Origin: Phytohabitans maris
Lineage (GTDB): Bacteria; Actinomycetota; Actinomycetes; Mycobacteriales; Micromonosporaceae
Length of the DNA stretch: 64,000 bases
Direction: 5' to 3'
NCBI RefSeq assembly: GCF_031085175.1
Contig: NZ_JAVHUY010000018.1
Coordinates: 112,815 to 176,814 of the forward strand
A program made the translations under genes and the position numbers. The notes beneath the pieces are model-generated. The model saw nothing but the letters and a program-made list of their open reading frames with translations, made no database searches and had not been told where the DNA came from. Each line of letters opens with the position of its first letter. The first letter of the stretch is position 1. Below, one piece after another: positions 19,221-28,287 of the stretch.

Positions 19221-20189
19221 GTGGCCGCGCTCGCGCCGCCGGTCGCCGCCGTGCGTACGGCGGTCCGGCAGGCGTTGCGCGGGCTCGACGGCACCGTACT
19301 GGTCGCCTGCTCCGGGGGAGCCGACTCGCTCGCCCTCGCCGCGGCGGTCGCGTTCGTCGCCCCCCGCGCGGGACTCTCCGCCGGGCTGGTGACCGTCGAC
19401 CACGGGCTGCAGGCGGGTTCGGGCGAGCGGGCCGTGGCCGTGGCGTCCTGGGCGGCCTCGGCCGGGCTGGCGCCGGTGGAGGTCGCGACCGTCGTCGTGT
19501 CGCGCGAGGGGAGCCCCGAGGCGGCCGCCCGGGAGGCGCGCTACGCGGCACTCGTCGCCGCGGCCACCCGGCTGGGCGCGAGCGCGGTCCTGCTCGGGCA
19601 CACCCGCGACGACCAGGCCGAGACCGTGCTGCTCGCGCTGGCGCGCGGGTCCGGTCCGCGCGGGATGGCCGGCATGCCGCCGCGCCGCGTGGTCGAGGGG
19701 GTGGCGCTGCTCCGGCCGCTGCTCGACGTCTCCCGCGACGAGACCCGCAAGGCCTGCGCCGCGCTCGGCCTCAGCCCGTGGGACGACCCGCACAACGCCG
19801 ATCCCGTGTACGCCCGGGCCCGGGTCCGGTCCACCGCACTCCCCGCCCTGGTCGATGCGCTCGGCGCGGGCGTGGTCGACAACCTGGCTCGTACCGCCCG
19901 CCTGCTCGCCGCCGACGCCGCCGCGCTGGACGGGATCGCCGCCGCCGCGCTCGATCGGGCCCGGCGCTCGGCGGGCGCGCTCGACGTCACCGAGCTGGAA
20001 GGGCTGCCCGACGCCGTGCGTACCCGGGTGCTGCACGCCTGGGCCCGCGAGCGCGGCGCCCCGCCCGCGGCGCTCTCCCACCGCCACGTCGCGGCGCTCG
20101 ACGCGCTCGTCACCGCCTGGCGCGGCCAGGGTCCGGTGCACCTGCCCGGTGGCCTCCCGGTGGCCCGCCGGGGCAGGCTGATCATGTGA
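19221..20189 (+). CDS. tilS: tRNA(Ile)-lysidine synthetase
   Basis: A 322-residue PP-loop ATPase. VACSGGADSLALAAAV (residues 28-43) is the SGGxDS ATP-binding loop, and LLGHTRDDQAETVLL and RGMAGMPPRR are TilS family blocks. It adds lysine to C34 of tRNA-Ile(CAU), changing codon reading from AUG to AUA. The start is GTG at 19221. Its stop overlaps the start of the gamma-glutamyltransferase gene. The neighbours dacB, DUF2342 and hpt match mycobacterial order. Confidence 0.94.
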   Translation: MAALAPPVAAVRTAVRQALRGLDGTVLVACSGGADSLALAAAVAFVAPRAGLSAGLVTVDHGLQAGSGERAVAVASWAASAGLAPVEVATVVVSREGSPEAAAREARYAALVAAATRLGASAVLLGHTRDDQAETVLLALARGSGPRGMAGMPPRRVVEGVALLRPLLDVSRDETRKACAALGLSPWDDPHNADPVYARARVRSTALPALVDALGAGVVDNLARTARLLAADAAALDGIAAAALDRARRSAGALDVTELEGLPDAVRTRVLHAWARERGAPPAALSHRHVAALDALVTAWRGQGPVHLPGGLPVARRGRLIM

Positions 20190-21757
20190 CCCTCCACCGC
20201 CACAAGCCGCTGTACGCCCCGCGCGGCGCCGTCACCACCAGCCAGCCGCTCGCCGCCTCCGCCGGCCTCGACGTGCTCCGCCGCGGCGGCAACGCCGTCG
20301 ACGCCGCGATCGCCACCGCCATCGCGCTGACTGTCGTCCAGCCCGGTTCCAACGACATCGGTGGCGACCTCTTCGCGATCGTGTGGGACGGCACCCGCCT
20401 GCACGGCCTCAACGCCTCCGGCCGCTCGCCCGCCGCCCTCACGCCCGACCGGGTGCCGGGCGGCATGCCGGAGCGCGGGTGGCTGCCGGTCACCGTCCCC
20501 GGCGCCCCGGCCGGCTGGCGTGACCTGCACGTCCGCTTCGGCGCGCTGCCCTTCGCCGACCTCTTCACCGATGCCATCGCGTACGCCGAGCACGGCTACC
20601 CGGTCTCCTCCGAGATCGCCCGTGCCTGGGCCGGCTCGGTCACCCAGTACACGCGGCTGACCGGCGAGGAGTACGCCGAGTGGGGCCGGATCTTCACCGT
20701 CGACGGTGGGCGGGCGCCGCGGCCGGGCGAGCGCTGGGCCAACCCCGGCGCGGCGCGGACGCTGCGGCTGATCGCCGAGACCGGGGCCGAGGCGTTCTAC
20801 ACCGGCGAGGTCGCTTCCGCGCTGGCCGCGCACGCCGCCCGTACCGGTGGGTTGATCACCGCGGCGGACCTGGCTGGGCACACCTCCAGCTGGGTCGATC
20901 CGATCTCGGTCAGCTACCGGGGGCACGAGGTCTGGGAGCTACCGCCCAACGGGCAGGGCGTGGCCGCGCTCGTCGCGCTCGGCATCCTGGACGGCGTCGA
21001 CCTGTCCGCGATGCCGCCCGCCGAGCGGCTGCACTGGCAGATCGAGGCGATGAAGCTCGGCTTCGCCGACGCCTTCGAGTACGTGGCCGACCCCGACCGG
21101 GTCGTCGTGCCGCCGGCCGCGCTGCTCGCCCCGGAGTACCTGGCCGCCCGCCGTGGCGAGATCGGCGAGCGGGCCGCGGCGCCGGCGCCCGGTGACCCGG
21201 CCCGGGGCGGCACCGTCTACCTCTGCGCGGCCGACCCGGACGGGCTGATGGTGAGCCTCATCCAATCCAACTACCTGGGCTTCGGGTCCTTCGTCGCGCT
21301 GCCCGGCTACGGCTTCGGCCTGCAAAACCGGGGCCTCGGCTTCCGCCCCGAGCCGGAGCACCCGAACGGGATCGGGCCGGGCAGGCGCCCGTTCCACACG
21401 ATCATCCCGGGCTTCCTGACCCGGGGCGGGGCGCCGGTCGGGCCGTTCGGGGTGATGGGTGGGCATATGCAGCCGCAGGGCCACCTCCAGGTGATCACGT
21501 CCACGGTGGACGGGCTGGACCCGCAGGCGGCACTCGGCGCACCCCGCTGGTACTGGCGGTCGGGGCGGGCGGTGCTCGTAGAGGAAGGGCTGGCCGGCGC
21601 CGCCACCCTCGCCGACCTGGAGCGCCGCGGCCACGAGCTCACCGTCGGGCGCGAGCCCACCGCCTTCGGGTACGGCCAGGCGATCTGGCGCCTCCCCGGC
21701 GGCGGTTATGTGGCCGGCTCGGAGCCGCGGGCCGACGGCTCCGCTGTCGGTTACTGA
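20186..21757 (+). CDS. gamma-glutamyltransferase family protein
   Basis: A 523-residue Ntn hydrolase-like protein. T343 in RGGTVYLCAAD is the candidate autoprocessing nucleophile. GGNAVDAAIATAIAL and PGSNDIGGDLF near the N-terminus and PFGVMGGHMQPQGH near the C-terminus are family blocks. No signal peptide is evident, so it resembles the cytoplasmic GGT-like/cephalosporin acylase branch rather than secreted GGT; the substrate is uncertain. GTG at 20186 overlaps the tilS stop. The gene is not part of the mycobacterial block, so it appears inserted between tilS and hpt. Confidence 0.85.
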   Translation: MTLHRHKPLYAPRGAVTTSQPLAASAGLDVLRRGGNAVDAAIATAIALTVVQPGSNDIGGDLFAIVWDGTRLHGLNASGRSPAALTPDRVPGGMPERGWLPVTVPGAPAGWRDLHVRFGALPFADLFTDAIAYAEHGYPVSSEIARAWAGSVTQYTRLTGEEYAEWGRIFTVDGGRAPRPGERWANPGAARTLRLIAETGAEAFYTGEVASALAAHAARTGGLITAADLAGHTSSWVDPISVSYRGHEVWELPPNGQGVAALVALGILDGVDLSAMPPAERLHWQIEAMKLGFADAFEYVADPDRVVVPPAALLAPEYLAARRGEIGERAAAPAPGDPARGGTVYLCAADPDGLMVSLIQSNYLGFGSFVALPGYGFGLQNRGLGFRPEPEHPNGIGPGRRPFHTIIPGFLTRGGAPVGPFGVMGGHMQPQGHLQVITSTVDGLDPQAALGAPRWYWRSGRAVLVEEGLAGAATLADLERRGHELTVGREPTAFGYGQAIWRLPGGGYVAGSEPRADGSAVGY

Positions 21758-21774
21758 CCACCGCGGACGGTTCC

Positions 21775-22737
21775 TCAGCCGGCGGGCTCGCGCTCGCGGA
21801 ACGTCGTCCGGTATGCCTGTGGGGTCGCTCCCACCCGGCGGGTGAAGTGGTGGCGCATGGTGGCCGTGTCGCCGAAGCCGGCCCGGGCGGCGATCGCCTC
21901 GACGCCCAGGTCGGTGTCTTCCAGCAGCCGGCGGGCCAGCAGCACCCGCTGGTTGGTCAGCCAGTCGTGTGGCGTCGTGCCGGTCTCGGCCCGGAAGCGG
22001 CGGGCGAACGTGCGCGGCGCCATGTGCGCCCGCGCGGCCAGCTCGTCGACCGTGACCGCCTGGTCGAGGTGGGTCATCAGCCAGCTCAGCACCGGCTCCA
22101 GCGTGGGCACCTCGGGCGTCTTGGGGATCGGGGCCTCGACGTACTGCCGCTGGCCGCCGTCGCGGTGTGGCGGCACCACCATGCGGCGGGCCAGCTTGGT
22201 GGCGAGCGCCGAACCGTGCTCCTGGCGCACCAGGTGCAGGGCGGCGTCGATGCCCGCAGCGGTGCCGGCGCTGGTGAGCAGGTTTCCGTCCTGCACGTAC
22301 AGCGAGTCGCAGTGCACCTTCGCCTTCGGAAAGCGCTCCTGCAGCTGGTCGACGTAGCGCCAGTGGGTGGTGCAGTCGCGCCCGTCGAGCAGCCCCGCCT
22401 CGCCGAGCACGAAGGAGCCGGAGCAGACGCTCATCACGTGCGCCCCGCGTGCGTCGGCCCGGCGCAGCGCGTCGAGCACGTCCGGCGGGATGAGGAACCC
22501 CTCCCGGTGCGCCGGGATCGCGACCAGGTCGGCGGTCTCGACCGGGGTCAGGTCGGCGGCGGGCGTGATCTGGAAGCCGGACCTGGTGGCCACCGGCTTG
22601 CCGTCCGAACTGCACACGTCGAAGCGGTAGCCGGGGAAACCGTCGTCGGTCCGGTCGGTGCCGAAGACCTCACAGAGCACGCCGAGCTCGAAGGCGGCGA
22701 CCCCGTCGGACACGATCACAGCGACGTTGCGGAGCAT
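21775..22737 (-). CDS. GlxA-family AraC-type regulator (DJ-1/PfpI plus AraC HTH)
   Basis: A 320-residue regulator. Residues about 1-190 are a DJ-1/PfpI amidotransferase-like domain with the nucleophile-elbow cysteine in VMSVCSGSFVLGEAGLL. Residues about 215-315 are an AraC DNA-binding domain with two helix-turn-helix units around VDELAARAHMAPRTFARRF and VEAIAARAGFGDTATMRHHF. Such proteins usually act as activators of amine or amino-acid catabolism. The target is not evident, because both neighbours face other ways. It converges with the gamma-glutamyltransferase gene 17 nt away. Confidence 0.9.
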   Translation of the reverse strand: MLRNVAVIVSDGVAAFELGVLCEVFGTDRTDDGFPGYRFDVCSSDGKPVATRSGFQITPAADLTPVETADLVAIPAHREGFLIPPDVLDALRRADARGAHVMSVCSGSFVLGEAGLLDGRDCTTHWRYVDQLQERFPKAKVHCDSLYVQDGNLLTSAGTAAGIDAALHLVRQEHGSALATKLARRMVVPPHRDGGQRQYVEAPIPKTPEVPTLEPVLSWLMTHLDQAVTVDELAARAHMAPRTFARRFRAETGTTPHDWLTNQRVLLARRLLEDTDLGVEAIAARAGFGDTATMRHHFTRRVGATPQAYRTTFREREPAG

Positions 22738-22899
22738 GCCGCCAGCCTACTCCGGGGTTGGCAGGATTTTAAGGGTCAATGGCATTGCTGCCACTGGGCT
22801 GGGCGGGATGCCCGGCGGAAACTATCTACAGACGTCCGGTGCGCACCGGCGGCAGACCTCAAAGAGAGCCTCACATCCTTCGGGAAAGGTTGAGCCGCC

Positions 22900-23040
22900 A
22901 TGGAAATCTTCGTACTCCTGTTGTTCTTCGTCCTCCTCGCGATCGCCTCGATCTTCGGGTGGACCGCCGACAGCCGCGACTCCGCGGACTGGAAGCCCTC
23001 CGAAAGCGGGCGCCGCCGCAGCCGGCCCCGGCTGCTCTGA
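22900..23040 (+). CDS. 46-residue single-pass membrane protein
   Basis: ATG at 22900 (AAAGG 11 nt upstream) opens a 46-codon frame. A hydrophobic segment spans residues 3-20 (IFVLLLFFVLLAIASIF), followed by GWTADSRDSADWKP and an Arg-rich C-terminus ending RRRSRPRLL. The order (hydrophobic, acidic/Trp, basic) is coherent and codon choice follows the local GC3 bias, so it is likely real. I do not recognise a family. It lies 52 nt upstream of hpt and could be cotranscribed with it. Confidence 0.6.
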   Translation: MEIFVLLLFFVLLAIASIFGWTADSRDSADWKPSESGRRRSRPRLL

Positions 23041-23092
23041 TGGTCATAGACCCCGGCGGCGGGCTGGTCGTCGCGTAGGGCAGTCTTAGGCC

Positions 23093-23668
23093 ATGACCGA
23101 CGGCTCCTGGTACGACGCCGACATCGATCGAGTGATCATCACCGAGGCACAGATCCGAGAAAAGACCGCAGAGCTGGCCAAGCAGGTGTCCGCCGACCAC
23201 GCATCGGTCGAAGACGGACTCCTGCTTGTCTGCGTTCTCAAGGGCGCCGTGATGTTCATGGCCGACTTCGCCCGCGCGCTGGGCCGGCACGGTCCCGCCG
23301 CCGAGCTCGAGTTCATGGCTGTCTCCTCGTACGGCCAGGGCACCACGTCGTCGGGCGTCGTGCGGATCCTGAAGGATCTCGACCGCGACATCGCCGGGCG
23401 GCACGTGATCGTCGTGGAGGACATCGTCGACTCCGGGCTCACCCTCTCCTGGCTGCTCCGCTACCTGGCCTCGCGCAAGGCGGCGAGCGTCGAGGTCGTG
23501 ACGCTGCTGCGCAAGCCGGAGGCGGTGAAGGTGCCGATCCCGGTCAAGTACGTCGGCTTCGACATCCCGAACGAGTTCGTGGTCGGCTACGGCCTCGACT
23601 TCGCCGAGCGCTACCGCGAGCTGCCGTACGTGGGCGTCCTCAAGCCCGAGGTGTACGCGCGCGCATAG
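23093..23668 (+). CDS. hpt: hypoxanthine phosphoribosyltransferase
   Basis: A 191-residue purine salvage enzyme making IMP or GMP from hypoxanthine or guanine and [22 protein letters not shown] (about residues 103-120) is the PRPP-binding motif, [16 protein letters not shown] the pyrophosphate loop and [20 protein letters not shown] the purine-binding C-terminal block. It is followed by a 332-bp gap before ftsH, the same order as in mycobacteria. Confidence 0.96.
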   Translation: MTDGSWYDADIDRVIITEAQIREKTAELAKQVSADHASVEDGLLLVCVLKGAVMFMADFARALGRHGPAAELEFMAVSSYGQGTTSSGVVRILKDLDRDIAGRHVIVVEDIVDSGLTLSWLLRYLASRKAASVEVVTLLRKPEAVKVPIPVKYVGFDIPNEFVVGYGLDFAERYRELPYVGVLKPEVYARA

Positions 23669-24000
23669 CTGGACCGGCCAGATGTCCACCCGGACATGAA
23701 CGCACAGCCTACTCTCAGGAAACACTTCTACCTGCGAAAATGTCTGCGGGAGCGGCGACGTTGCGCCTTGTTTGCGCAGTTTGCTAGGGCGGCGTCTGAT
23801 CCGGGAGCCGCAGCGTGCCCTGCGGGGTGTACCTTCGAATGACCGATGGCGTGGCTCGTCGGCGCTGAGGCGAACACCACGAGGTGAGTGTCGCGATCGC
23901 CGAGGAGGCGGTCGCGGCGGCCGTGATCTCGCGGCACACGTAATCAGACGGTCAGGACGTCGATCAGGAGGGTCCGGGCGCCGCGGCGCTCGACAACAGT
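23669..24000. other. non-coding hpt-ftsH gap
   Basis: These 332 bases hold no convincing gene. A 6-bp hairpin (ATGTCC, GGACAT) at 23682-23697, 14 nt past the hpt stop, may act as a weak terminator. The remainder should contain the ftsH promoter. An AGGAGG at about 23968 lies too far (about 28 nt) from the ftsH ATG to serve it directly. Confidence 0.5.
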
Positions 24001-26022
24001 ATGGAACGTACGCGTTTCTTCCGCCGCCCGGTGGTCTGGATCATCCTGGTGATCATCGGTGCGATTGCGCTTAGCTCGTTCTTCACCAGCGGCCCGAGCT
24101 ACCACAAGGTCGACACCTCGGTGGCGCTCCAGCAGCTCAACCAGACGGGCGGCATAAAGAAGGCGGTCTTCAAGGACAAGGAGCAGACGCTCCAGCTCGA
24201 CCTGCAGAGCCGGGCGAAGTTCGGCGACACCGAGACCGACAAGATCCAGGCGCAGTTCCCGTACGAGGTCGGCGACGACATCTGGAACGACGTCGTCGAG
24301 GCGCAGAACGCCGGCCGGATCCAGGGCCCGATCAACACCGAGGTCTCCGAAGACAGCGTCTTCCTCACACTGCTGGTCAACCTGCTGCCGATCGCCGTGC
24401 TGGTGATCCTGCTCCTGCTCTTCATGTCGCAGATGCAGGGTGGCGGCTCCCGGGTGCTCAACTTCGGCAAGTCCAAGGCGAAGATGATCACCAAGGACAC
24501 GCCGAAGACGACGTTCGCGGACGTGGCCGGCGCCGAGGAGGCCGTCGAGGAGCTGCACGAGATCAAGGACTTCCTGCAAAACCCGGCCAAGTACCAGGCG
24601 CTCGGCGCCAAGATCCCGAAGGGCGTGCTGCTCTTCGGCCCGCCCGGCACCGGCAAGACGCTGCTGGCCCGCGCGGTGGCCGGTGAGGCGGGCGTGCCGT
24701 TCTACTCGATCTCCGGCTCCGACTTCGTCGAGATGTTCGTCGGTGTCGGTGCCTCCCGGGTCCGCGACCTGTTCGAGCAGGCCAAGTCGAACGCGCCGGC
24801 GATCGTCTTCGTCGACGAGATCGACGCCGTCGGCCGCCACCGCGGCGCCGGCATGGGCGGCGGTCACGACGAGCGCGAGCAGACGCTCAACCAGCTTCTG
24901 GTCGAGATGGACGGCTTCGACACCAAGGGCGGCGTCATCCTGATCGCGGCCACCAACCGGCCGGACATCCTCGACCCGGCCCTGCTGCGCCCCGGCCGCT
25001 TCGACCGCCAGATCGCCGTCGACACCCCCGACATGGAGGGCCGCAAGGCGATCCTGCGGGTGCACGCCAAGGGCAAGCCGTTCACGCCCGACGTCGACCT
25101 CGACGCGGTGGCCCGCCGCACCCCCGGCTTCACCGGCGCCGACCTGGCCAACGTGATCAACGAGGCCGCCCTGCTGACCGCCCGCCACGACAAGCGCGCG
25201 ATCACCAACGACAACCTCGAAGAGTCGATCGACCGCGTGGTGGCCGGCCCGCAGCGCCGCACCCGGGTCATGAGCGACCACGAAAAGAAGATCACCGCGT
25301 ACCACGAGGGTGGCCACGCGCTGGTCGCCTGGGCGCTGCCGCACTCGGCGCCGGTGCACAAGGTGACGATCCTGTCCCGCGGCCGCTCGCTGGGTCACAC
25401 GCTGGTCCTCCCGACCGAAGACAAGTACACCCAGACCCGCGCCGAGATGATCGACACGCTGGCGTACGCGCTGGGTGGCCGGGCCGCCGAGGAGCTGGTG
25501 TTCCACGAGCCGACCACCGGCGCCGGCAACGACATCGAAAAGGCGACCGCTCTCGCCCGCGCCATGATCACGCAGTACGGCATGAGCTCCAAGCTCGGCG
25601 CCGTCAAGTACGGCACGAGCGGCGACGAGCCGTTCCTCGGCCGCACGATGGGGCACGAGCGGGACTACTCCGACTCGGTGGCCGCCGAGATCGACGCCGA
25701 GGTGCGGGCGCTGATCGAGCTGGCGCACGACGAGGCGTGGGAGATCCTGGTCGAGTACCGCGACGTGCTCGACAGCATCGTCCTGGAGCTGATGGAAAAG
25801 GAGACCATCTCCCAGAACGACATGGCCCGCATCTGCGCCCGCGTGGTCAAGCGCCCGCCGATGGCCCCGTACAACGGCTTCGGCAAGCGCCAGCCCTCCA
25901 ACGAGCCGCCGGTCCTCACGCCGGGCGAAAAGGAGGCGCTGAAGGCGCAGGCCCAGGCCGACGGCGCGCAGGCGACCGTCGGGGGCGGGGCGTCGCCCAA
26001 CTCCTCGGACGGCACCCACTGA
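24001..26022 (+). CDS. ftsH: ATP-dependent zinc metalloprotease FtsH
   Basis: A 673-residue membrane AAA protease that degrades misfolded membrane and regulatory proteins. Membrane helices lie at about residues 9-27 and 120-141, with the periplasmic domain between. The AAA module has Walker A GPPGTGKT (213-220), Walker [16 protein letters not shown] and the second-region arginines near [14 protein letters not shown]. The zinc site is HEGGH (435-439). ATG at 24001 gives the usual N-terminus although no strong ribosome site precedes it. Its stop overlaps the apparent CTG start of folE. Confidence 0.97.
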   Translation: MERTRFFRRPVVWIILVIIGAIALSSFFTSGPSYHKVDTSVALQQLNQTGGIKKAVFKDKEQTLQLDLQSRAKFGDTETDKIQAQFPYEVGDDIWNDVVEAQNAGRIQGPINTEVSEDSVFLTLLVNLLPIAVLVILLLLFMSQMQGGGSRVLNFGKSKAKMITKDTPKTTFADVAGAEEAVEELHEIKDFLQNPAKYQALGAKIPKGVLLFGPPGTGKTLLARAVAGEAGVPFYSISGSDFVEMFVGVGASRVRDLFEQAKSNAPAIVFVDEIDAVGRHRGAGMGGGHDEREQTLNQLLVEMDGFDTKGGVILIAATNRPDILDPALLRPGRFDRQIAVDTPDMEGRKAILRVHAKGKPFTPDVDLDAVARRTPGFTGADLANVINEAALLTARHDKRAITNDNLEESIDRVVAGPQRRTRVMSDHEKKITAYHEGGHALVAWALPHSAPVHKVTILSRGRSLGHTLVLPTEDKYTQTRAEMIDTLAYALGGRAAEELVFHEPTTGAGNDIEKATALARAMITQYGMSSKLGAVKYGTSGDEPFLGRTMGHERDYSDSVAAEIDAEVRALIELAHDEAWEILVEYRDVLDSIVLELMEKETISQNDMARICARVVKRPPMAPYNGFGKRQPSNEPPVLTPGEKEALKAQAQADGAQATVGGGASPNSSDGTH

Positions 26023-26708
26023 GCAGCGAGCTCCGCACCGGGGCGTCGTCGACCGAGCCAGATGGCGACGGCGACGACGCCCTGGACTATCTTGCGGCCC
26101 GGCTGATCGACGGCAAGCTGAGCGGCGGTCCCGTCGAAGAAGCGGTCGACCTCGCCCGGATCGAAAAGGCCGTACGCGAGATCCTGATCGCCGTCGGCGA
26201 AGACCCCGACCGCGACGGCCTGCAGCGCACACCCGCCCGGGTCGCGCGGGCGTACGCCGAGCTTTTCGCCGGCCTCCGGGTCGACCCGGCCAAGGTGCTC
26301 ACCACCGCGTTCGAGGCGAACCACGAGGAGCTTGTGCTGGTGCGCGACATCGAGGTGATGTCGCTCTGCGAGCACCACCTGCTGCCGTTCCGGGGGGTCG
26401 CGCACATCGGCTACATCCCCGGCGAAGACGGCCGGATCACCGGCCTGTCCAAGCTCGCCCGGATCGTCGAGGTGTACGCCCGGCGCCCCCAGGTGCAGGA
26501 GCGGCTGACCTCGCAGATCGCCGACCTGCTGATGGAAAGACTCCAGCCCCGCGGCGTGATCGCGGTGCTGGAGTGCGAGCACATGTGCATGGCCATGCGC
26601 GGCATCCAGAAGGCCGGCGCCAAGACCATCACCTCGGCCGTGCGCGGCCTCTTCCAGTGCGACGCCAAGTCCCGCTCCGAGGCGATGAGCCTCATCATCG
26701 CCGGCTGA
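26019..26708 (+). CDS. folE: GTP cyclohydrolase I, non-canonical CTG start
   Basis: A 229-codon frame encoding the first enzyme of folate synthesis (GTP to dihydroneopterin triphosphate). Core blocks are [40 protein letters not shown] (zinc ligands Cys and His), [20 protein letters not shown] and [15 protein letters not shown] (third zinc ligand). There is no ATG, GTG or TTG in frame between the ftsH region and residue 97 of the conserved core. The nearest upstream canonical codon is a GTG at 25737, deep inside ftsH. CTG at 26019 forms a CTGA overlap with the ftsH stop, exactly like the ATGA and GTGA couplings elsewhere, so it is the best start. folP, normally adjacent, is 13.5 kb away. Confidence 0.9.
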   Translation: MSSELRTGASSTEPDGDGDDALDYLAARLIDGKLSGGPVEEAVDLARIEKAVREILIAVGEDPDRDGLQRTPARVARAYAELFAGLRVDPAKVLTTAFEANHEELVLVRDIEVMSLCEHHLLPFRGVAHIGYIPGEDGRITGLSKLARIVEVYARRPQVQERLTSQIADLLMERLQPRGVIAVLECEHMCMAMRGIQKAGAKTITSAVRGLFQCDAKSRSEAMSLIIAG

Positions 26709-26853
26709 GCCCCGGCCCGGCCCCTCCCGAATCCGGCGCCGGCCGCAACCTCCGGGGCCGCCAGGTCCGCGCGGCTTCCCGGGCCGGGCGTGTACGCGCG
26801 AAGCTCGCGACCTGCACGCACAAACGGGGCACCGAAGGCGAGAGACCAGGCGT

Positions 26854-26874
26854 GGAGGGTGAGGCCGCAGGAGC
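26854..26874 (+). repeat. 21-bp dispersed repeat, copy 1
   Basis: GGAGGGTGAGGCCGCAGGAG plus C; it matches 27278-27298 at 19 of 21 positions. Both copies are inside the non-coding block after folE. Confidence 0.55.
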
Positions 26875-27277
26875 CAGCCGACTCCGGACGCCGATCAAGG
26901 GGGCGCACGGACCGCCCGTGGTGATCGCGGCCCGGCCAGCCCGGGCCGGTCGACGGCCTGACGCTCCTGAGTGTGCCCAGCCCAACCGCATTGATCGAAC
27001 TGTGTCTTATTCTGGCGTGCTTTCCTGCGGGCACCGCTACGGCCGTCGGCGATCTGGCGCTCGCCGAGTTCCCCGACCTCCGCTGCCGGCGCCGCGGGAC
27101 AAGCCCATCCCGGCGCGCCGGCTGGCTGCCGGCGCACGCACAGACGGGGCAGCTCGAGAGCTTCCCGCACGCACACATCCGTCCGGCGGCGGCGCGGTGG
27201 TGAGGTGCCGTGGACGCACAGACCGCCAGATGGCCACCGGGCTCCCCGCAGGGGCCGGGGTGACCGCGACCAATCGC

Positions 27278-27298
27278 GGAGGGTGAGGCTGCGGGAGC
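27278..27298 (+). repeat. 21-bp dispersed repeat, copy 2
   Basis: GGAGGGTGAGGCTGCGGGAG plus C; it is the partner of 26854-26874 and abuts the palindromic repeat copy B. Confidence 0.55.
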
Positions 27299-27353
27299 GA
27301 CGGTCTGGACCACGGCGGACGTCGCGGTAGCCCAAATTCTCTTTCGGGGTTGG
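27298..27353 (-). repeat. palindromic intergenic repeat, copy B
   Basis: On the minus strand the head reads GCTACCGCGACGTCCGCCGT and continues TGGTCCAGACCGTCGC, nearly identical to copy A at 8808-8870. On the plus strand the tail reads GTAGCCCAAATTCTCTTTCG and continues GGGTTGG, matching copy A's tail in the same plus-strand orientation. The head is therefore inverted relative to the tail between the two copies. Confidence 0.7.
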
Positions 27354-27376
27354 ATCCGCTCGGGACCGCCACCTCT

Positions 27377-27637
27377 CTAGATGATCGCGCGGAAGCGGTC
27401 CGCGGCGTCCATCGCGCCGCGGGCGAGGGTCTGCGCCTCGTCCAGCCGCTGCTTCGCCTGCTCCAGCCGGGAGATCGCGTCGAGCACCGTCGGGTGCACC
27501 GCGCCCACCGCGGTCAGCCGCAGCCGTGCGAGCGCCTCGTCGAGCTGGTCGGTCACGCCGCGCAGGCTGGCCATCGCCCGGCTGGTCTGGTCGACCGACG
27601 CCGCCACCTGCGACTTGACCTCTTCGACACTCGGCAT
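27377..27637 (-). CDS. 86-residue helical-hairpin protein of the FtsK-like operon
   Basis: The protein starts MPSVEEVKSQVAASVDQTSR and shows two heptad-like amphipathic helices (about residues 3-42 and 50-84) joined by a short turn containing GAVHP. It has no signal peptide and no cysteine. Size and two-helix design resemble WXG100/ESAT-6 proteins, but there is no Trp-x-Gly, so membership is not claimed. It is the last gene of the operon, 5 nt after the membrane-protein gene, downstream of an EccC/FtsK-like ATPase. A role as substrate, adaptor or structural partner of that ATPase is inference only. The frame could also encode a simple coiled-coil scaffold. Confidence 0.75.
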   Translation of the reverse strand: MPSVEEVKSQVAASVDQTSRAMASLRGVTDQLDEALARLRLTAVGAVHPTVLDAISRLEQAKQRLDEAQTLARGAMDAADRFRAII

Positions 27638-27642
27638 GGTGC

Positions 27643-28287
27643 CTATCTCACCAGGTTGAGCAGGCCGACGCCCATGCAGGTGGCGACGACCGGCGCGAAG
27701 CACACCGCGATGCCGAAGAGCGGCGTGCGGTCGATCTTTTCGCCCGGCGGGGGCACGAAGGCGAGCCCGATCGTGAGCCAGCCCAGCCCGAACGCGGCCG
27801 CCGGCATCGTCAGTCCACAGAGGACGGCGTAGAGCACGAGGTCGTTGTCGGCGGCCAAGTAGAGCGCAACCTGCACGATCAACACCACGACCGCGAACGG
27901 CCCGTACACGATCATGTTGCGCAGCCAGGCCGGCGTCTCCCCGCGCGGACCGACCGGCCGCCGGCCGAGCTCGGTCTCATCCGCGGCGTCCGCGGTGGCG
28001 CGGGCATGGCGGAGCGCCGCCAGCACCGCCGGCGGTCCACCAGCCATGGCCGCCGCGGCACCGGCCACCTCCGCGGGCGATGGCGTGAGAGCGGCATCTG
28101 GTACGCCTTGGGCGAGTAACTTGGCCCGCTGCGGCGCGAGCCGAGCGCGCACGCCGGCCAGTTCCTCGTGCGCGGAGCGCGCCGCCTGTGCCTGCTCACC
28201 GGCGGCGGCCGCCACCCCCCGGCGGACCGCGTCGAGCCGCTGCGCGGCGGTCACATACTCGTTCCAGGCTTCGTCGTAGGTCCTCAT
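27643..28287 (-). CDS. membrane protein with N-terminal coiled coil
   Basis: A 214-residue protein from ATG 28287. Residues about 1-75 form a charged, Ala-rich helical segment (MRTYDEAWNEYVTAAQRLDA onward), followed by a linker. Three to four membrane segments cover about 120-212 (for example MIVYGPFAVVVLIVQVALYL and the final LFGIAVCFAPVVATCMGVGL). Its ATG overlaps the stop of the FtsK-like ATPase gene (ATGA), so the two are translationally coupled and probably interact. I do not recognise a named family. A membrane platform for the ATPase is the simplest reading (inference). Confidence 0.8.
   Translation of the reverse strand: MRTYDEAWNEYVTAAQRLDAVRRGVAAAAGEQAQAARSAHEELAGVRARLAPQRAKLLAQGVPDAALTPSPAEVAGAAAAMAGGPPAVLAALRHARATADAADETELGRRPVGPRGETPAWLRNMIVYGPFAVVVLIVQVALYLAADNDLVLYAVLCGLTMPAAAFGLGWLTIGLAFVPPPGEKIDRTPLFGIAVCFAPVVATCMGVGLLNLVR

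Larger units (their letters stand above)
26709..27376. other. non-coding region with decayed repeats
   Basis: These 668 bases after folE contain no supported gene. Frames here lack ribosome sites and family resemblance. Two 21-bp repeats (26854-26874 and 27278-27298, 19 of 21 identical) and two related copies of GCACGCACARACGGGGCA (about 26814 and 27134) suggest duplicated or eroded sequence. The palindromic repeat copy B closes the region. A lower-GC patch at about 26995-27025 could hold a promoter, but none can be assigned. Confidence 0.5.

Noticed and set aside
23739..23786. 15-codon frame before ftsH as a leader peptide
   Set aside because: No ribosome site, no regulatory codons and no attenuator structure next to it.
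23944..26232. Long minus-strand frame over ftsH
   Set aside because: Antisense to a complete FtsH with all catalytic motifs; composition is implausible for a protein.
27377..27637. Calling the 86-residue protein a WXG100 protein
   Set aside because: It has the right size and two helices but no Trp-x-Gly turn; only the resemblance is recorded.
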